Of a stretch of DNA of 64,000 nucleotides, positions 53,375 through 62,862 are shown piece after piece. The notes beneath the pieces are model-generated. The model ran no database searches. It was not told the origin of the DNA and saw only the letters and a program-made list of their open reading frames with translations. The first letter of the stretch is position 1. Every line of letters begins with the position of its first letter. Source of the stretch: Verrucomicrobiales bacterium (lineage in GTDB: Bacteria; Verrucomicrobiota; Verrucomicrobiia; Verrucomicrobiales; SLCJ01); assembly GCA_024636835.1 (NCBI GenBank), contig JAGXGH010000047.1, positions 19,457-83,456 on the forward strand, in the 5' to 3' direction. A program made the translations under genes and the position numbers.

Positions 53375-53557
53375 CGGGCTGTAATCTGTGCCTTAGTGGT
53401 TACGTGTGAAATGGTGAAATTGATCCAAGACAAGCGAAATCGCCTTGTCTTCGCGCTTTCCTTGATGCTTGGGAAGTGTCAGTATGACTATGAACATTTT
53501 AAACCTAGAGGGCACGTCCAATCGTTCCACCTATCTTTCTACAACTTCTATATAATC

Positions 53558-53947
53558 ATGCGTGAAATCATCGTCACTGTAAACAATCAACCTGGAGCCG
53601 TTGCCGACGTCACCAGCGCGCTCGCACTTGCGGGTGTGAATATTGAGGAGATCGACGCCGAAGGAATTACTGAGAGCGGCGTGGTTTCGCTGTGTGTGGA
53701 CAAACACGAAGAAGGGCTGGCCGCACTAGCTGCTGCGGGATTCTCCGCATTGTCGGAAGAGGCGCTGCTGGTTCGCGTCGCGGATCGTCCGGGGGCACTG
53801 GCTGAGATTGCTAGTCGTATGAAGGAGAAGGATATTAACTTGAGAAGCCTGCGCATTATCGATCACGTCGACCAACAGTGCATAGTGGCAATTGTCGCTG
53901 AAAATCCGACTGAAGCGAGGCGTGTTCTCGAAGATTGTTTGATGTGA
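53558..53947 (+). CDS. Tandem ACT-domain protein
   Basis: The 129-residue protein consists of two ACT domains: MREIIVTVNNQPGAVADVTS, where the conserved Gly before the first helix is seen, and later LLVRVADRPGALAEIASRMK, followed by INLRSLRIIDHVDQQCIVAI. ACT domains bind amino acids and regulate enzymes; stand-alone tandem ACT proteins of this length are common in Firmicutes, Bacteroidetes and Verrucomicrobia and usually have unknown targets. I chose the ATG at 53558 because it begins right at the first ACT strand. Its stop overlaps the start of the outer-membrane gene (TGATG), so the two are coupled. Confidence 0.9.
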   Translation: MREIIVTVNNQPGAVADVTSALALAGVNIEEIDAEGITESGVVSLCVDKHEEGLAALAAAGFSALSEEALLVRVADRPGALAEIASRMKEKDINLRSLRIIDHVDQQCIVAIVAENPTEARRVLEDCLM

Positions 53948-55188
53948 TGATGCGGTGGCGGCAAGGTTTTCTCGCCTGCGGATTGCTCGCGTTGAGTGGA
54001 AGTGTGGTGGCGCACGAGTCGGGCGATTGCTCGCCGGTTTACGATAGTCACGCTGCAGCGGTTTGGGATCGCGCGAACGACTGGAGTTTTCTCGGTAAAA
54101 CGCTGGATGCCGGACTGTTTCTCAGTGGTGTCTACGGTGCGAGTAGTAGTGATGATCTTGGTGGGTTGAAATCCGGTGGTCACGACCCCGCGCTTGAGGG
54201 CTGGGGTGTGCAGGCGATTGAGCCGAATTTGCTGTTTCGCCCGCACAAAAGTTTGGCCGTATTTGCAAACGGACTGTGGTTTACCGATGAAAGCGGTGCG
54301 TGGGAGAGCGAATTGGAAGAGGCCTTCGTCTCAGCGATTGATTTACCGGGCGGGATTCGTTTACGCGCCGGCCAGATGCTCAACCAGGTGGGAATTCACA
54401 ACGCCAACCACGTTCACAGTTGGCAAGAAGTTGACGCGCCGATGGTGATTTCGCGCTTTCTTGGTGATGACGGATTACTCACGCGGTCGATGGAAGTGGC
54501 ATGGGATTTCCCGTGGAGCGATCCGTGGCACCACACCTCGCGCTGGACGGCCAGCTACGGCTCAGTGCGTCCGCATGAAGAACACGGCGACCACGAAGAT
54601 GAGCTCGCATCAACGTTCGAAGGGGAAGGTGCGGAATTTAATGCAGAAGTCTTCACCACACGTTTCGCTCACACGGTGCGGGTGAGTGATTTTCACCGTA
54701 TGAGTTTCGGCGCGAGTTATGTCTTCGGCAGAACGAATCACGTAGCAGGTGTCGACGCCGAGTATTCATGGCGTGAGCGGGGTCGTGCGGTGGGAGGCGC
54801 GGCGTTTCGCTGGCGGGCTGAGGTCTACGGTCGACGGGTGGGAGCGCTTGGTGGTGAATTCCATAACGATGAACATCACGAGCATGAAGATCATCAAGAG
54901 ACGGCGCGTGATGAGTTCTTCGAGGTCGGCGCATACACGGCAGCGGTGTATTCCTGGAATGACCGACTCGACACCGGATTGCGCATAGGCTACCTCAGCG
55001 ACATCGATCAGCTTGGGCTGGACGAGCGGATACGCGTCTCACCGTCGGTAACCTTTTACACCGACCAGACACGCCGCGTCCACATCCGCGGGCAGTATGA
55101 TTTCGATCACCGCGGCGATAACGGATCTGAGCATTCCGTGTGGCTGCAAATCGGCGTGCAGTTGGGGTCGATCGCGCATGTGGAGTGA
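53947..55188 (+). CDS. His-rich outer-membrane beta-barrel protein
   Basis: From the ATG at 53947 the protein has 413 residues with a signal peptide (MMRWRQGFLACGLLALSGSV, cleavage near VVAHE). The remainder alternates hydrophobic and polar residues typical of a 16-18-strand barrel; strand-like pieces include IRLRAGQMLNQVGIHNAN and EVGAYTAAVYSWNDRLDTGL. Two probable extracellular loops are very His/Glu/Asp-rich: HEEHGDHEDE near residue 214 and HNDEHHEHEDHQE near residue 302. They may capture zinc or another metal. There is no TonB-plug domain, so it is a porin-like rather than a TonB-dependent receptor. It is coupled to the ACT-domain gene. Confidence 0.75.
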   Translation: MMRWRQGFLACGLLALSGSVVAHESGDCSPVYDSHAAAVWDRANDWSFLGKTLDAGLFLSGVYGASSSDDLGGLKSGGHDPALEGWGVQAIEPNLLFRPHKSLAVFANGLWFTDESGAWESELEEAFVSAIDLPGGIRLRAGQMLNQVGIHNANHVHSWQEVDAPMVISRFLGDDGLLTRSMEVAWDFPWSDPWHHTSRWTASYGSVRPHEEHGDHEDELASTFEGEGAEFNAEVFTTRFAHTVRVSDFHRMSFGASYVFGRTNHVAGVDAEYSWRERGRAVGGAAFRWRAEVYGRRVGALGGEFHNDEHHEHEDHQETARDEFFEVGAYTAAVYSWNDRLDTGLRIGYLSDIDQLGLDERIRVSPSVTFYTDQTRRVHIRGQYDFDHRGDNGSEHSVWLQIGVQLGSIAHVE

Positions 55189-55477
55189 TGATGGGAGTGG
55201 TATTCAGGACTGGCATCCATCACTCGGAGGCATGAGAAATGCTTGCCGAATAAGACACCGCGATGCTACAGTATCAGAGGAGAGGAGATCAAGTTATACT
55301 ACCTGACCGCAATTTTGTTTGCTATCAATGGTCGTGAAAGCCCAAACCCGCGTAAGCAGCGAATAGCTGGCGAAGCGTTTGAAAATGGGTCACAATCGCT
55401 CGGTGAGCCGCCTGATAAGGACAGGAAAGCAAGACCCAGAAGCAGAAAGACTTAAGAATAATTACAAAAATGTGACT

Positions 55478-56545
55478 ATGCGAGAACCGACCCCTTTTAT
55501 GATGATGATGGCTTGCGCGCTGTATTTTCTGGCACACGTAAATGCCACCGCAAGAAATCCCGATCGGTTTTACACTGAAGCCGGGGAGAACAAGAGTTTC
55601 GAAGAGATCATGCAGAGTGGCGATCTACCCAAGGGGCGCAATTCCACCAAGGGAGTGAAGGGTTCGATTGTGAAACTGAACCAGGAAATGCTGGACGATG
55701 GCCCCAACGCGAAAAGGGAGATACCCAACAAAATTTTTCTGCATACCTTGGGCCACAGCATTATCTGGCGTCGCTACTTCCCGAATTGGTCGAGGTGGTA
55801 TCAGGAGGACGGAAACACCCAGATTTTCAGGTTGTTCAAGGGAGAGACGAACGTCCGAAACTCAAGGCCGTTCGCGGCGAGGATAGAGGCTTTCAGTGAG
55901 GTGGAATGGCAGCAAGGGGATTGGCACGAGTGGGTCGGCACTTACACGATTCTCAAACCGCACCGAGCGATCATTTTTCAGGCGCGAAACAATGTCAACG
56001 ATTGGTCGATGCAACTCAATATGGATGGTAATGGAAATGTCATCCTGAATCGGCGTGAGGGCGAGGATGAAGTCATCGCTGAAGACATGGTTGGAAAACC
56101 CTTTCATATCCGGGTTCTGGACAACGGACTGGACTACAAGGTGTATTTGGATGGCAAGGAAGTTGGAGTCGGCTCCTATGCCCGCCCAAAAGGAGTGACT
56201 AGATTCCGTTGGGGACTGTATCGGGGAGCACGCGCGATGACCCACGATGCGATGATACTCGTGACCGGTCCAGCGATCGATCCGCAGGATAAGGAAGAGT
56301 CAAAAAAGAGAGTTCCGGACGTAGCCCCAAAAGTCAAAGAGGCCCCGAAGAAGGATATTCCCGAAGGATTGCCGATCGCTGAGCGAGTCTGGACCAACAG
56401 AGAAGGACAGAAGGTGACTTCGCCCGGGATCTACAAACCAGGTGAAGATTCCCTCTGGATCAAAGCGGAGGGCAAATGGGTCCCCTATCCGCTTGCCGAC
56501 CTTTCCGACGCAGATCGAAAGATACTCACAGGCGTCGGTCAGTGA
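55478..56545 (+). CDS. Secreted jelly-roll, lyase-like protein with SHD1-like C-terminus
   Basis: From the ATG at 55478 the product has 355 residues with a signal peptide (MREPTPFMMMMACALYFLAH). The centre (about residues 75-240) is beta-rich and resembles concanavalin-like polysaccharide lyase folds: TQIFRLFKGETNVRNSRPFA, HRAIIFQARNNVNDWSMQLN, and DYKVYLDGKEVGVGSYARPK, where conserved Arg, Gln and Tyr/Lys in beta strands recall lyase families such as PL7/PL20. A charged, Lys/Pro-rich linker follows, then an SHD1-like domain of about 50 residues (VWTNREGQKVTSPGIYKPGE to LSDADRKIL). SHD1 domains are frequent in Planctomycetes and Verrucomicrobia. The enzyme activity is not certain. Confidence 0.65.
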   Translation: MREPTPFMMMMACALYFLAHVNATARNPDRFYTEAGENKSFEEIMQSGDLPKGRNSTKGVKGSIVKLNQEMLDDGPNAKREIPNKIFLHTLGHSIIWRRYFPNWSRWYQEDGNTQIFRLFKGETNVRNSRPFAARIEAFSEVEWQQGDWHEWVGTYTILKPHRAIIFQARNNVNDWSMQLNMDGNGNVILNRREGEDEVIAEDMVGKPFHIRVLDNGLDYKVYLDGKEVGVGSYARPKGVTRFRWGLYRGARAMTHDAMILVTGPAIDPQDKEESKKRVPDVAPKVKEAPKKDIPEGLPIAERVWTNREGQKVTSPGIYKPGEDSLWIKAEGKWVPYPLADLSDADRKILTGVGQ

Positions 56546-56788
56546 AGTGCTGAGTTTGATTAAAAAAGTTCAGGTGTCGCACTTCACATTTTCCAAGGAC
56601 ATGAGAACCTTTCCACCTGAAAGGCATGGAGTCCTTACCTATTGCCAAAAGTTTCAGGGCACTTCTGCGAGTTCGTGGATTCGAGGCCGAACTGTTTGGC
56701 GAGGTGGCTGAGTTTCTTGCGTTCACGTGTAGTTCCTACCAGACCCCTATCAATCACTGACCCCAATCAACCATTTAGACCAGGCGGA

Positions 56789-57322
56789 TTACTCCGCCTC
56801 GATAATTTCTAGCGTCAGTTCTTTGCCGTTGATCTTACTGATGACCAGTGGTTTGCCTGGCGTGACGATAACAGTCCCGGTGACCATGAGATCGCGGAAT
56901 TGAATATTGGCCGAAACGACTCCTTGGCTGCTATTTGAGCTAGCGGTGGTGGTGACAGCCACGCGGGCACCGACGGCGTAGTTGACCTTGTAACCGGACG
57001 CTACCTTCAAGACCGAAGCCTGGATCGTGAATATCGGGGCGGGAAGTGAATCATCGGGATTAGGTTTGTTCCCTGCGAAGTCCGACATGAACTCAGGCCC
57101 CACTCCGGACATTTCGATGTCGAGATTGAGATCGTCCATTCCTTGCATAGCTCCCTTCAACTTCAATGTGATGTTTTCAGTGAGCTGCTTGTCCGCGGGC
57201 TTCACCGTTTGCTGAGCCGAGTTTGACTTTGCCACCGGAGGATGAACATGATTGGGGGAATTCTGGGCGAAGGTCGAAGTGGCGAATAAGACGAAAAGGG
57301 ATGGTAATAATAACGATTTCAT
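56789..57322 (-). CDS. Hypothetical secreted protein
   Basis: The 177-residue protein has a signal peptide (residues 1-19, MKSLLLPSLFVLFATSTFAQ). A short low-complexity stretch follows, then a mainly beta domain with ITLKLKGAMQGMDDLNLDIE, MSGVGPEFMSDFAGNKPNPD, and VTGTVIVTPGKPLVISKING, ending KELTLEIIEAE. The strand pattern resembles a small beta-sandwich, and similar proteins with an ending like GKPLVI...E are seen in Verrucomicrobia, though I know of no function. A terminator is not obvious. It faces away from the large ankyrin gene across an 809-base gap. Confidence 0.6.
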   Translation of the reverse strand: MKSLLLPSLFVLFATSTFAQNSPNHVHPPVAKSNSAQQTVKPADKQLTENITLKLKGAMQGMDDLNLDIEMSGVGPEFMSDFAGNKPNPDDSLPAPIFTIQASVLKVASGYKVNYAVGARVAVTTTASSNSSQGVVSANIQFRDLMVTGTVIVTPGKPLVISKINGKELTLEIIEAE

Positions 57323-57436
57323 AGATATTTTGATTGGGAATAACAGAAAAAAGGCAAAAAAGAGTCAGTAGTAAATAGTGCCATCCTCACCTCGTAACCT
57401 AGCATCTCGGCGTCTTTTTGGGTAAGCTTTTCTCTT

Positions 57437-57654
57437 AGAGGCTGTCTGAAAAGTGCCGGATGCGTGCTGCGAGGGATTTTTCGTCTCAGGCAAGGCGCGA
57501 CGCGGGAGCTGGTCGAGACCAGTGACCAACGATGCCTCAGGCAAAAAGACTCGCAGCACGAAAGGGTCTACTTATTCTGAATCGGCGTAGCCGCATCATA
57601 CAACATTTTATCTTTCATCATGACACGCTTTCAGTACTTTTCAGACAGTCTCTT
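57437..57654. mobile_element. MITE-like element with 18-bp terminal inverted repeats
   Basis: The left end AGAGGCTGTCTGAAAAGT is inverted at the right as ACTTTTCAGACAGTCTCT with one mismatch, about 218 bases apart. The interior has a further long imperfect hairpin (CGTGCTGCGAG against CTCGCAGCACG) and no transposase frame. The ends resemble those of insertion sequences that begin GAGRCTGTCTGAAAA. I infer a non-autonomous element moved by a transposase encoded elsewhere. Confidence 0.8.
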
Positions 57655-57771
57655 ACCTCCGGGATCATTCGGCAAACCGTTGTCGGCTTCCCCATGCAGA
57701 GTTCATCCGAAATCCACGCTCTCCCTGCCGATGTCCGTATAGCCAGCTGACCCAAAATCCCTCCGGAGCGC

Positions 57772-57823
57772 CACGCTTCCAGCTGGCTGTGTGAGCTTTG
57801 GCTTGTTTTTTACCCACCCATGC
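57772..57823. repeat. Palindromic dispersed repeat, copy 2 (partner at 3278)
   Basis: CACGCTTCCAGCTGGCTGTG followed by TG at 57772-57793 is a palindrome almost identical to that at 3278. TTACCCACCCATGC (57810-57823) repeats the second block of that copy at comparable spacing. Confidence 0.6.
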
Positions 57824-58131
57824 TTGTCAGAAGAATTGCTTTCTACAGATCTCCTCAGCGCGAAATTTGGTTTTCGTCGCCTGGCACTAATCCCATGTCA
57901 AACCTCATCAACCTAGCACTTTTCGCTGCAGATTATGCGTCTGCGCGTTTCGTTAAAAACATGGTTTTGATGCATCGGCGCTGCGGGATTGGTTGCGCTG
58001 GGCGGGCCATTGTGATGTTTTATTGAACGATTCAAAGGTCTTCCGCGCTTCACTTGATAGGGCTGCCAATGATCGCCGAGCGCTCGCATGGCCCGTGACG
58101 GCCATTTTTTATTTTACCCACCTACACACAG

Positions 58132-61100
58132 ATGACACAGCAAACGAGGGAATGGAAACGGCGGGGATGGATCGGGCTGATCGGGGTGGCGCTTGTGATG
58201 AGTGCGTTGGCTGCCGATGCTGAGGGCTTCATCCCAGTGAAGCCGGAAAAGCTACGCAAAGCGGATGGCGCGGTATTGAAAGACGGGCCTGCGGCTGCGG
58301 GCTGGCGGTGGCTGCCGAACCAAGGGAATGATGGCTTGCTAGAAGCGGTGCCGGGCGAGGAGAGCGCGATACTAATGATGTGGGTGGATGGCTTGGTCCC
58401 CGGAGCGCAGTATGAAGTGCACGGTGGTTTCTGGGTGGACTTGGTGGGAGAAGAAGCGGGTGACCGAGTGCATGGAGCGGCACAGTTCGGGGTGGCCATG
58501 GCCGAGATGCATCCGTTTGACGGGGCCGAAGTATCTAACGAGCGCTGGCTGGTTGTGCCTGGGTCAAAGGTCGGGGCGTCATACGGGCATCAGGTGGTGC
58601 TGGCCGATAAGTTAACGGAGGAAACTGTAGGCATGCGGGTCGAGCACGATGCTGGCTGGTTGGCGTGTGCCACGGTGGGCTTGGCCAAGGCGGATCGTGA
58701 CGGCAAGTTGCCGGTGTTTTTTGCCGACTATCGCGGGTTTAGCGAAACCGGGAGCGCATTGATCGACGGGGTGTGGGTGCGCCGGGCGGACGACATGACT
58801 GCGCCGTTGGCCGGGTGGCAGCCGAAGACCTCATTGCACCGTGCATTGCGCGCGGGAGATGCCATCACCTTTGAGCGTGTGCTTGAGTCCGGGGCGGATG
58901 TGAATGCGCTCGATGAGGATGGGCTCACGCCATTGTTTTATGCCGTGGCCGCCAGCGAGCTGGCGATCGTCCACAAATTGATGTCGGCGGGTGCGTCTGC
59001 CGAGGTGGAGGGTCAATCGCTGTCGCCATTGGTCGCGAGTGCCTCGATCTCGAGTGTCGAGTTGACCCGCTTGCTGCTAGATGCCGGGGCAATCGTGACG
59101 ACCATGCCGCCCGAAGACTCAGGGGCTTTAGCGATCAACCAGGACCCACGCTACATCCACCCGGTGATGGTCGCCGTGCGCGCCGGGTCGGTGCCGGTGC
59201 TGAAGTTGTTGCTCGACCACGCACCGCAGCTGGATCTGCAGCAGTTGGTCACAATCCCAGAGAACCACAAGGCGCGCAGTAGGTCATACAACACGATTTT
59301 CCATGTCAACCTTACCCGCCAAGCGATGGACAGAGGGCATTGGGAGATGGCGGCGTTGTTGTTAGAGAATGGCTATGTCGATCCCAACCGAAGGGAGCCG
59401 ATAAATCGGGGTGAAATGCAGATGGAGCTGGCGAATGTCGTTCTTCGATCCGGCCCCGAGTCGATGCCGCTGGTGGAGACCATGTTGAAGCTCGGTTACC
59501 CGCCGGTTCAGTCGGTAGATTCAAAGCAGAAAGTCAAGGCCGACTGGATTATGGACGCGCTGAGTGCTGCGGTTTACACCGGCAGGGTAGATCTGGTGCG
59601 GCGATTTCTACCACTGGTCGACGGGCAGCGCTTGGATTACCTTGGGATGCTGGGTGAGTTGGCGGTATCTGGTGGTGACACGGCGGTGATCACGATGCTA
59701 ACCGAACGCTATCCGGATGCGATGCCCGGCCCTTTGGCTCCGGCTCCTGTCAGTGGCGATAAGGACGTGGTCGAGGCGGTGCCGCCGAGGTTGTTTTTGC
59801 CGCGGACCAGTCCGCCCGTGAATCCACCGCCCGGCGAGCAGCGTGGCAGCCACACGATGGCGGTGATTTCCTCACCAGAGGCATCGGGGCCAGCCTCATC
59901 GTTGGTCGCCACAGCATCGAAATTGGCTGGGTGGAAAGTGGTCGACCGCGAGGTGGTCGAGGCGGCATTGCAGGAGTCGAAATGGAGCAAGCCATGGCAG
60001 GACGGCGAATACGAACTCGCGGAACTCGGGGACCAACTCGCGGCTGATTGCCTGGTGATTGTAAGCAGGACTCAGGTGCACAAGTTGGAAGTCTATCGCT
60101 TTGAATTGGTCGAGGTATCCACGGGGTTGGAAGTGCATCGCGAGCATTTCCGCAGCGACAGCTTTGAGCCGGAAGCCGACCTAGCGGCCTTTGCGATGCG
60201 TGCCGCTGCGGCGCTGGATGCGGCGGCTGAGAATCATCGGCACCAGGCGGTCACCTTGCTGACGTTTCCTGTGAATGGTCAACTGGCCGACTCGCTGGCG
60301 TTGAGCCAGATCATGCGGGCCGCCGTCCGCCGCGAGGTGGATTCGACTCCGGGATTCATCACCATGAGCCGTGCCCAGTCGGCACGATTGGTGGAAGAGC
60401 AGGCGCTGGTCGGGCAAAACACGGTGTGGGCGGCCTCACACCTGATCGAAGGCGGGATTTCACCAACCGGAAACAATGGAGTAAGGGTGGAGCTGCGCTT
60501 GGATACGATCCGTGATGGCAAGTCGTCGCGGACGGATGTTGCGGCGGAAGGCGGCGTGGATGAACTGGCGGTGCTGGTGGGCAAGCTTTGGCAGCAACTG
60601 CTGGAAAAGGCCGGTGCTGTGCCTCAGGAAACTTCGCCCGAATATGTGCAATCGAGTGCGAAACGTGAAGCGGGCAGGCTGTTGCGTGAGGCGCAGTGGT
60701 TGCTGTCGCTGAAAGGGAATCCCGATGAGATTCAGCCGATGGTTGAGGCTGCATTTGCGCTTGGTGCGCCGATGGAGAAAGTCATTCCTCTGCACCTCGA
60801 TGTACTGTGCCGCAAGGTGGATGCCTTTATTCCCTCGTGGGACGCCTTTGACATGGGGCGCCCGCGCTTGAAGCTCGACGGCTTGTATGAGGAAATGCGC
60901 CTGTTGCCGGTGACGCTTGCGACCTCTGACGCGTATGTGGCCCAACTCCCGCTGGCCCGTCGCTTGCTCCATCAGGCGTCGTGGTACCTGTCGCGGCACG
61001 GCAAGTCCTACCTCGACCAGGACGACGGGTCATCCGGCAAAAAAATCTGGCAGGTGATTCAGATGCTGACGTACATGCGTGCTGCGGTGGTGGAAAGCCG

Positions 61101-62751
61101 ACTGGATGCTGCTGGTCGCGATTCATTCGCGGTGTTTGCTGACGAGTTGGACGGCTTGGTCGGTCGCTACTTTGCGGTGCTGAGCGAGATCGAGCATCCG
61201 CCGGAGTTTCTCTATCAGATGGATCACATGGACGAGAAGGTTCTGTCGCGCAATCCGGCATTGGTTGCCAATCTGGCGGATCTGGCGACCACCAGTGCTC
61301 CGCTCCGCAGTTTGATGGGGTATGTCAAATGGCGGGAGGACCGGGGGTATGCATTGCTGGCCCGCAAAATCATCGAGCGCATCGGCAACGATCCATCACC
61401 ATATCTGCAATACAAGAAGGCCGACCTTGAGTGCCTGCTGGCTGGCACCCACGAGGCAGCGGCAGCCGTGCGGCGGCTGGTCGAGGCGGCGATCAAACTC
61501 AACCAGTGCAAGAAGCAGGACTTTGGGCAGATCCAGTATTGGCCCGTGTCGCGCGACGTCGTCGATGACCATTCCACCTCATACTTTTTCCATCGGTTTT
61601 GGCCTAAACTGTATATCTATCACGACACTTGTACCTTGCCTACCCTGCTGCACACGCCGCGGCCTGCGCCAGACCATTACCTGAAGTTCACCCATTACCT
61701 GTTTGGCTCGAATGACTTTCGCTTGCTGGGTAATGACAGGCAGAGCAACACGACGATGTATGGCGATAGTTTCCGGCGGCAATACGGCGGTTACATCACT
61801 CCGGGATTCGGTGACGCGCCTGATGGTTCGGTGCGCAGGAGCCGGGTGCGCAGGGCGGAATTCACAGCGGTCGATAAAAACACCGCTCTGTTGGAACTGA
61901 TCTGCGGCAAGGTGAAGGAGTCGGCAAACAAGGAGGACCCGCGCCGCACAGCTCCGATCATGACCGCCGAGTTGGCGGCCGACCTGCGCGGAGACTATCC
62001 GGTTGGCATGGCGATTTGGCCGCTGGCCGACCGCGCCGATCCGAGCCGCTTGTGGATCCATTACTTTCCTTCAGTGAATAAGGATGTCCCGATCGGTGGA
62101 TGGCAATTCGATGGTAAGCCGTGGACCAAGCCGCAGTTGCTGGCGGTCGATTGCAGCAATGGCGATGTGGTGCACCGCATCGATCTGCTTAAACAGGCTG
62201 GGCCGATGAGCGGACGCGGTGCGGTCGGGGATCCGTGCAGCATCTGGCGCATGTCGCTCGATCAGACACTCGACCATTTGATGATCAATGTCGGCGAGCG
62301 ATCGTTCTTGGTCGACAAGCAGAGCGGTCGGATGGATCCGCTGCCGGACCGGGCATCTGCCCGCGAGGGGAAATTTGATTTTGGCTTCCTGCGTGTGGGT
62401 GTCGCGGGTGTTGGTGACCACTTTTATTTCCTCGACCATGCCAATCTTAAGAATGGTGGCGCAGTGACTGGCAGCGGTGGCTTGTCGGTGTTTGAAGTTG
62501 GGGCGGATCTCAAGGTGCGCCCGATCACAGTCAAGGGGCGGCGACCGGAGAAGACCCCGTTTGATGCGATCGACCGCGAACCGCGGGCCTTGACCGAACA
62601 TAACGGCAGGCTGGCCGTGGCCAACGAGTCGATCCTTGCCTACTACGACCCGGCTAGTGGAAAATGGTCAGAGGAGGTCGAGGCCGAACCGAAATACCGC
62701 CACATGTTCCCGATCCATGAAGATCATTTCTGGCCACTAGTGTCCAGCTAA
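58132..62751 (+). CDS. Giant secreted protein with ankyrin repeats
   Basis: The 1539-residue protein has a signal peptide (about residues 10-31, WIGLIGVALVMSALAADAEG). Residues about 30-220 are a beta-rich domain. Ankyrin repeats follow (about 225-490: TSLHRALRAGDAITFERVLE, GADVNALDEDGLTPLFYAVA, VELTRLLLDAGAIV). Next is a region that resembles lipoprotein/CsgG-like or TolB-type domains (about 575-810: MAVISSPEASGPASS, WKVVDREVVEAALQES, ADCLVIVSRTQVHKLEVYRF). A long helical part follows, then a beta-propeller-like C-terminus with SGRGAVGDPCSIWRMSLDQT and NGRLAVANESILAYYDPASG. I recognise no single family. The length and modular order suggest a periplasmic or surface scaffold. The IS4 transposase starts 111 bases after its stop. 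Confidence 0.72.
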   Translation: MTQQTREWKRRGWIGLIGVALVMSALAADAEGFIPVKPEKLRKADGAVLKDGPAAAGWRWLPNQGNDGLLEAVPGEESAILMMWVDGLVPGAQYEVHGGFWVDLVGEEAGDRVHGAAQFGVAMAEMHPFDGAEVSNERWLVVPGSKVGASYGHQVVLADKLTEETVGMRVEHDAGWLACATVGLAKADRDGKLPVFFADYRGFSETGSALIDGVWVRRADDMTAPLAGWQPKTSLHRALRAGDAITFERVLESGADVNALDEDGLTPLFYAVAASELAIVHKLMSAGASAEVEGQSLSPLVASASISSVELTRLLLDAGAIVTTMPPEDSGALAINQDPRYIHPVMVAVRAGSVPVLKLLLDHAPQLDLQQLVTIPENHKARSRSYNTIFHVNLTRQAMDRGHWEMAALLLENGYVDPNRREPINRGEMQMELANVVLRSGPESMPLVETMLKLGYPPVQSVDSKQKVKADWIMDALSAAVYTGRVDLVRRFLPLVDGQRLDYLGMLGELAVSGGDTAVITMLTERYPDAMPGPLAPAPVSGDKDVVEAVPPRLFLPRTSPPVNPPPGEQRGSHTMAVISSPEASGPASSLVATASKLAGWKVVDREVVEAALQESKWSKPWQDGEYELAELGDQLAADCLVIVSRTQVHKLEVYRFELVEVSTGLEVHREHFRSDSFEPEADLAAFAMRAAAALDAAAENHRHQAVTLLTFPVNGQLADSLALSQIMRAAVRREVDSTPGFITMSRAQSARLVEEQALVGQNTVWAASHLIEGGISPTGNNGVRVELRLDTIRDGKSSRTDVAAEGGVDELAVLVGKLWQQLLEKAGAVPQETSPEYVQSSAKREAGRLLREAQWLLSLKGNPDEIQPMVEAAFALGAPMEKVIPLHLDVLCRKVDAFIPSWDAFDMGRPRLKLDGLYEEMRLLPVTLATSDAYVAQLPLARRLLHQASWYLSRHGKSYLDQDDGSSGKKIWQVIQMLTYMRAAVVESRLDAAGRDSFAVFADELDGLVGRYFAVLSEIEHPPEFLYQMDHMDEKVLSRNPALVANLADLATTSAPLRSLMGYVKWREDRGYALLARKIIERIGNDPSPYLQYKKADLECLLAGTHEAAAAVRRLVEAAIKLNQCKKQDFGQIQYWPVSRDVVDDHSTSYFFHRFWPKLYIYHDTCTLPTLLHTPRPAPDHYLKFTHYLFGSNDFRLLGNDRQSNTTMYGDSFRRQYGGYITPGFGDAPDGSVRRSRVRRAEFTAVDKNTALLELICGKVKESANKEDPRRTAPIMTAELAADLRGDYPVGMAIWPLADRADPSRLWIHYFPSVNKDVPIGGWQFDGKPWTKPQLLAVDCSNGDVVHRIDLLKQAGPMSGRGAVGDPCSIWRMSLDQTLDHLMINVGERSFLVDKQSGRMDPLPDRASAREGKFDFGFLRVGVAGVGDHFYFLDHANLKNGGAVTGSGGLSVFEVGADLKVRPITVKGRRPEKTPFDAIDREPRALTEHNGRLAVANESILAYYDPASGKWSEEVEAEPKYRHMFPIHEDHFWPLVSS

Positions 62752-62862
62752 CAGGCGAGCTGCCTTTTCAATCGACTGAAATTTAGAGAGTTACAGCAGA
62801 AGACGTTGTGACGCATTTGAACGGAATTCGCGAAATCCGTCCGCCGCGCCGAATCTGGCGGC

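Larger units (their letters stand above)
57323..58131. other. Intergenic region with a MITE-like element and a palindromic repeat
   Basis: This 809-base gap contains the MITE-like element (57437-57654) and copy 2 of the palindromic repeat (57772-57823). The rest has short open frames (for example 57820-58026) without family features. A TTACCCACC block seen here at 57810 recurs at 58112, just before the ankyrin gene, and at 33481, just before the ABC1 kinase gene. Confidence 0.55.
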
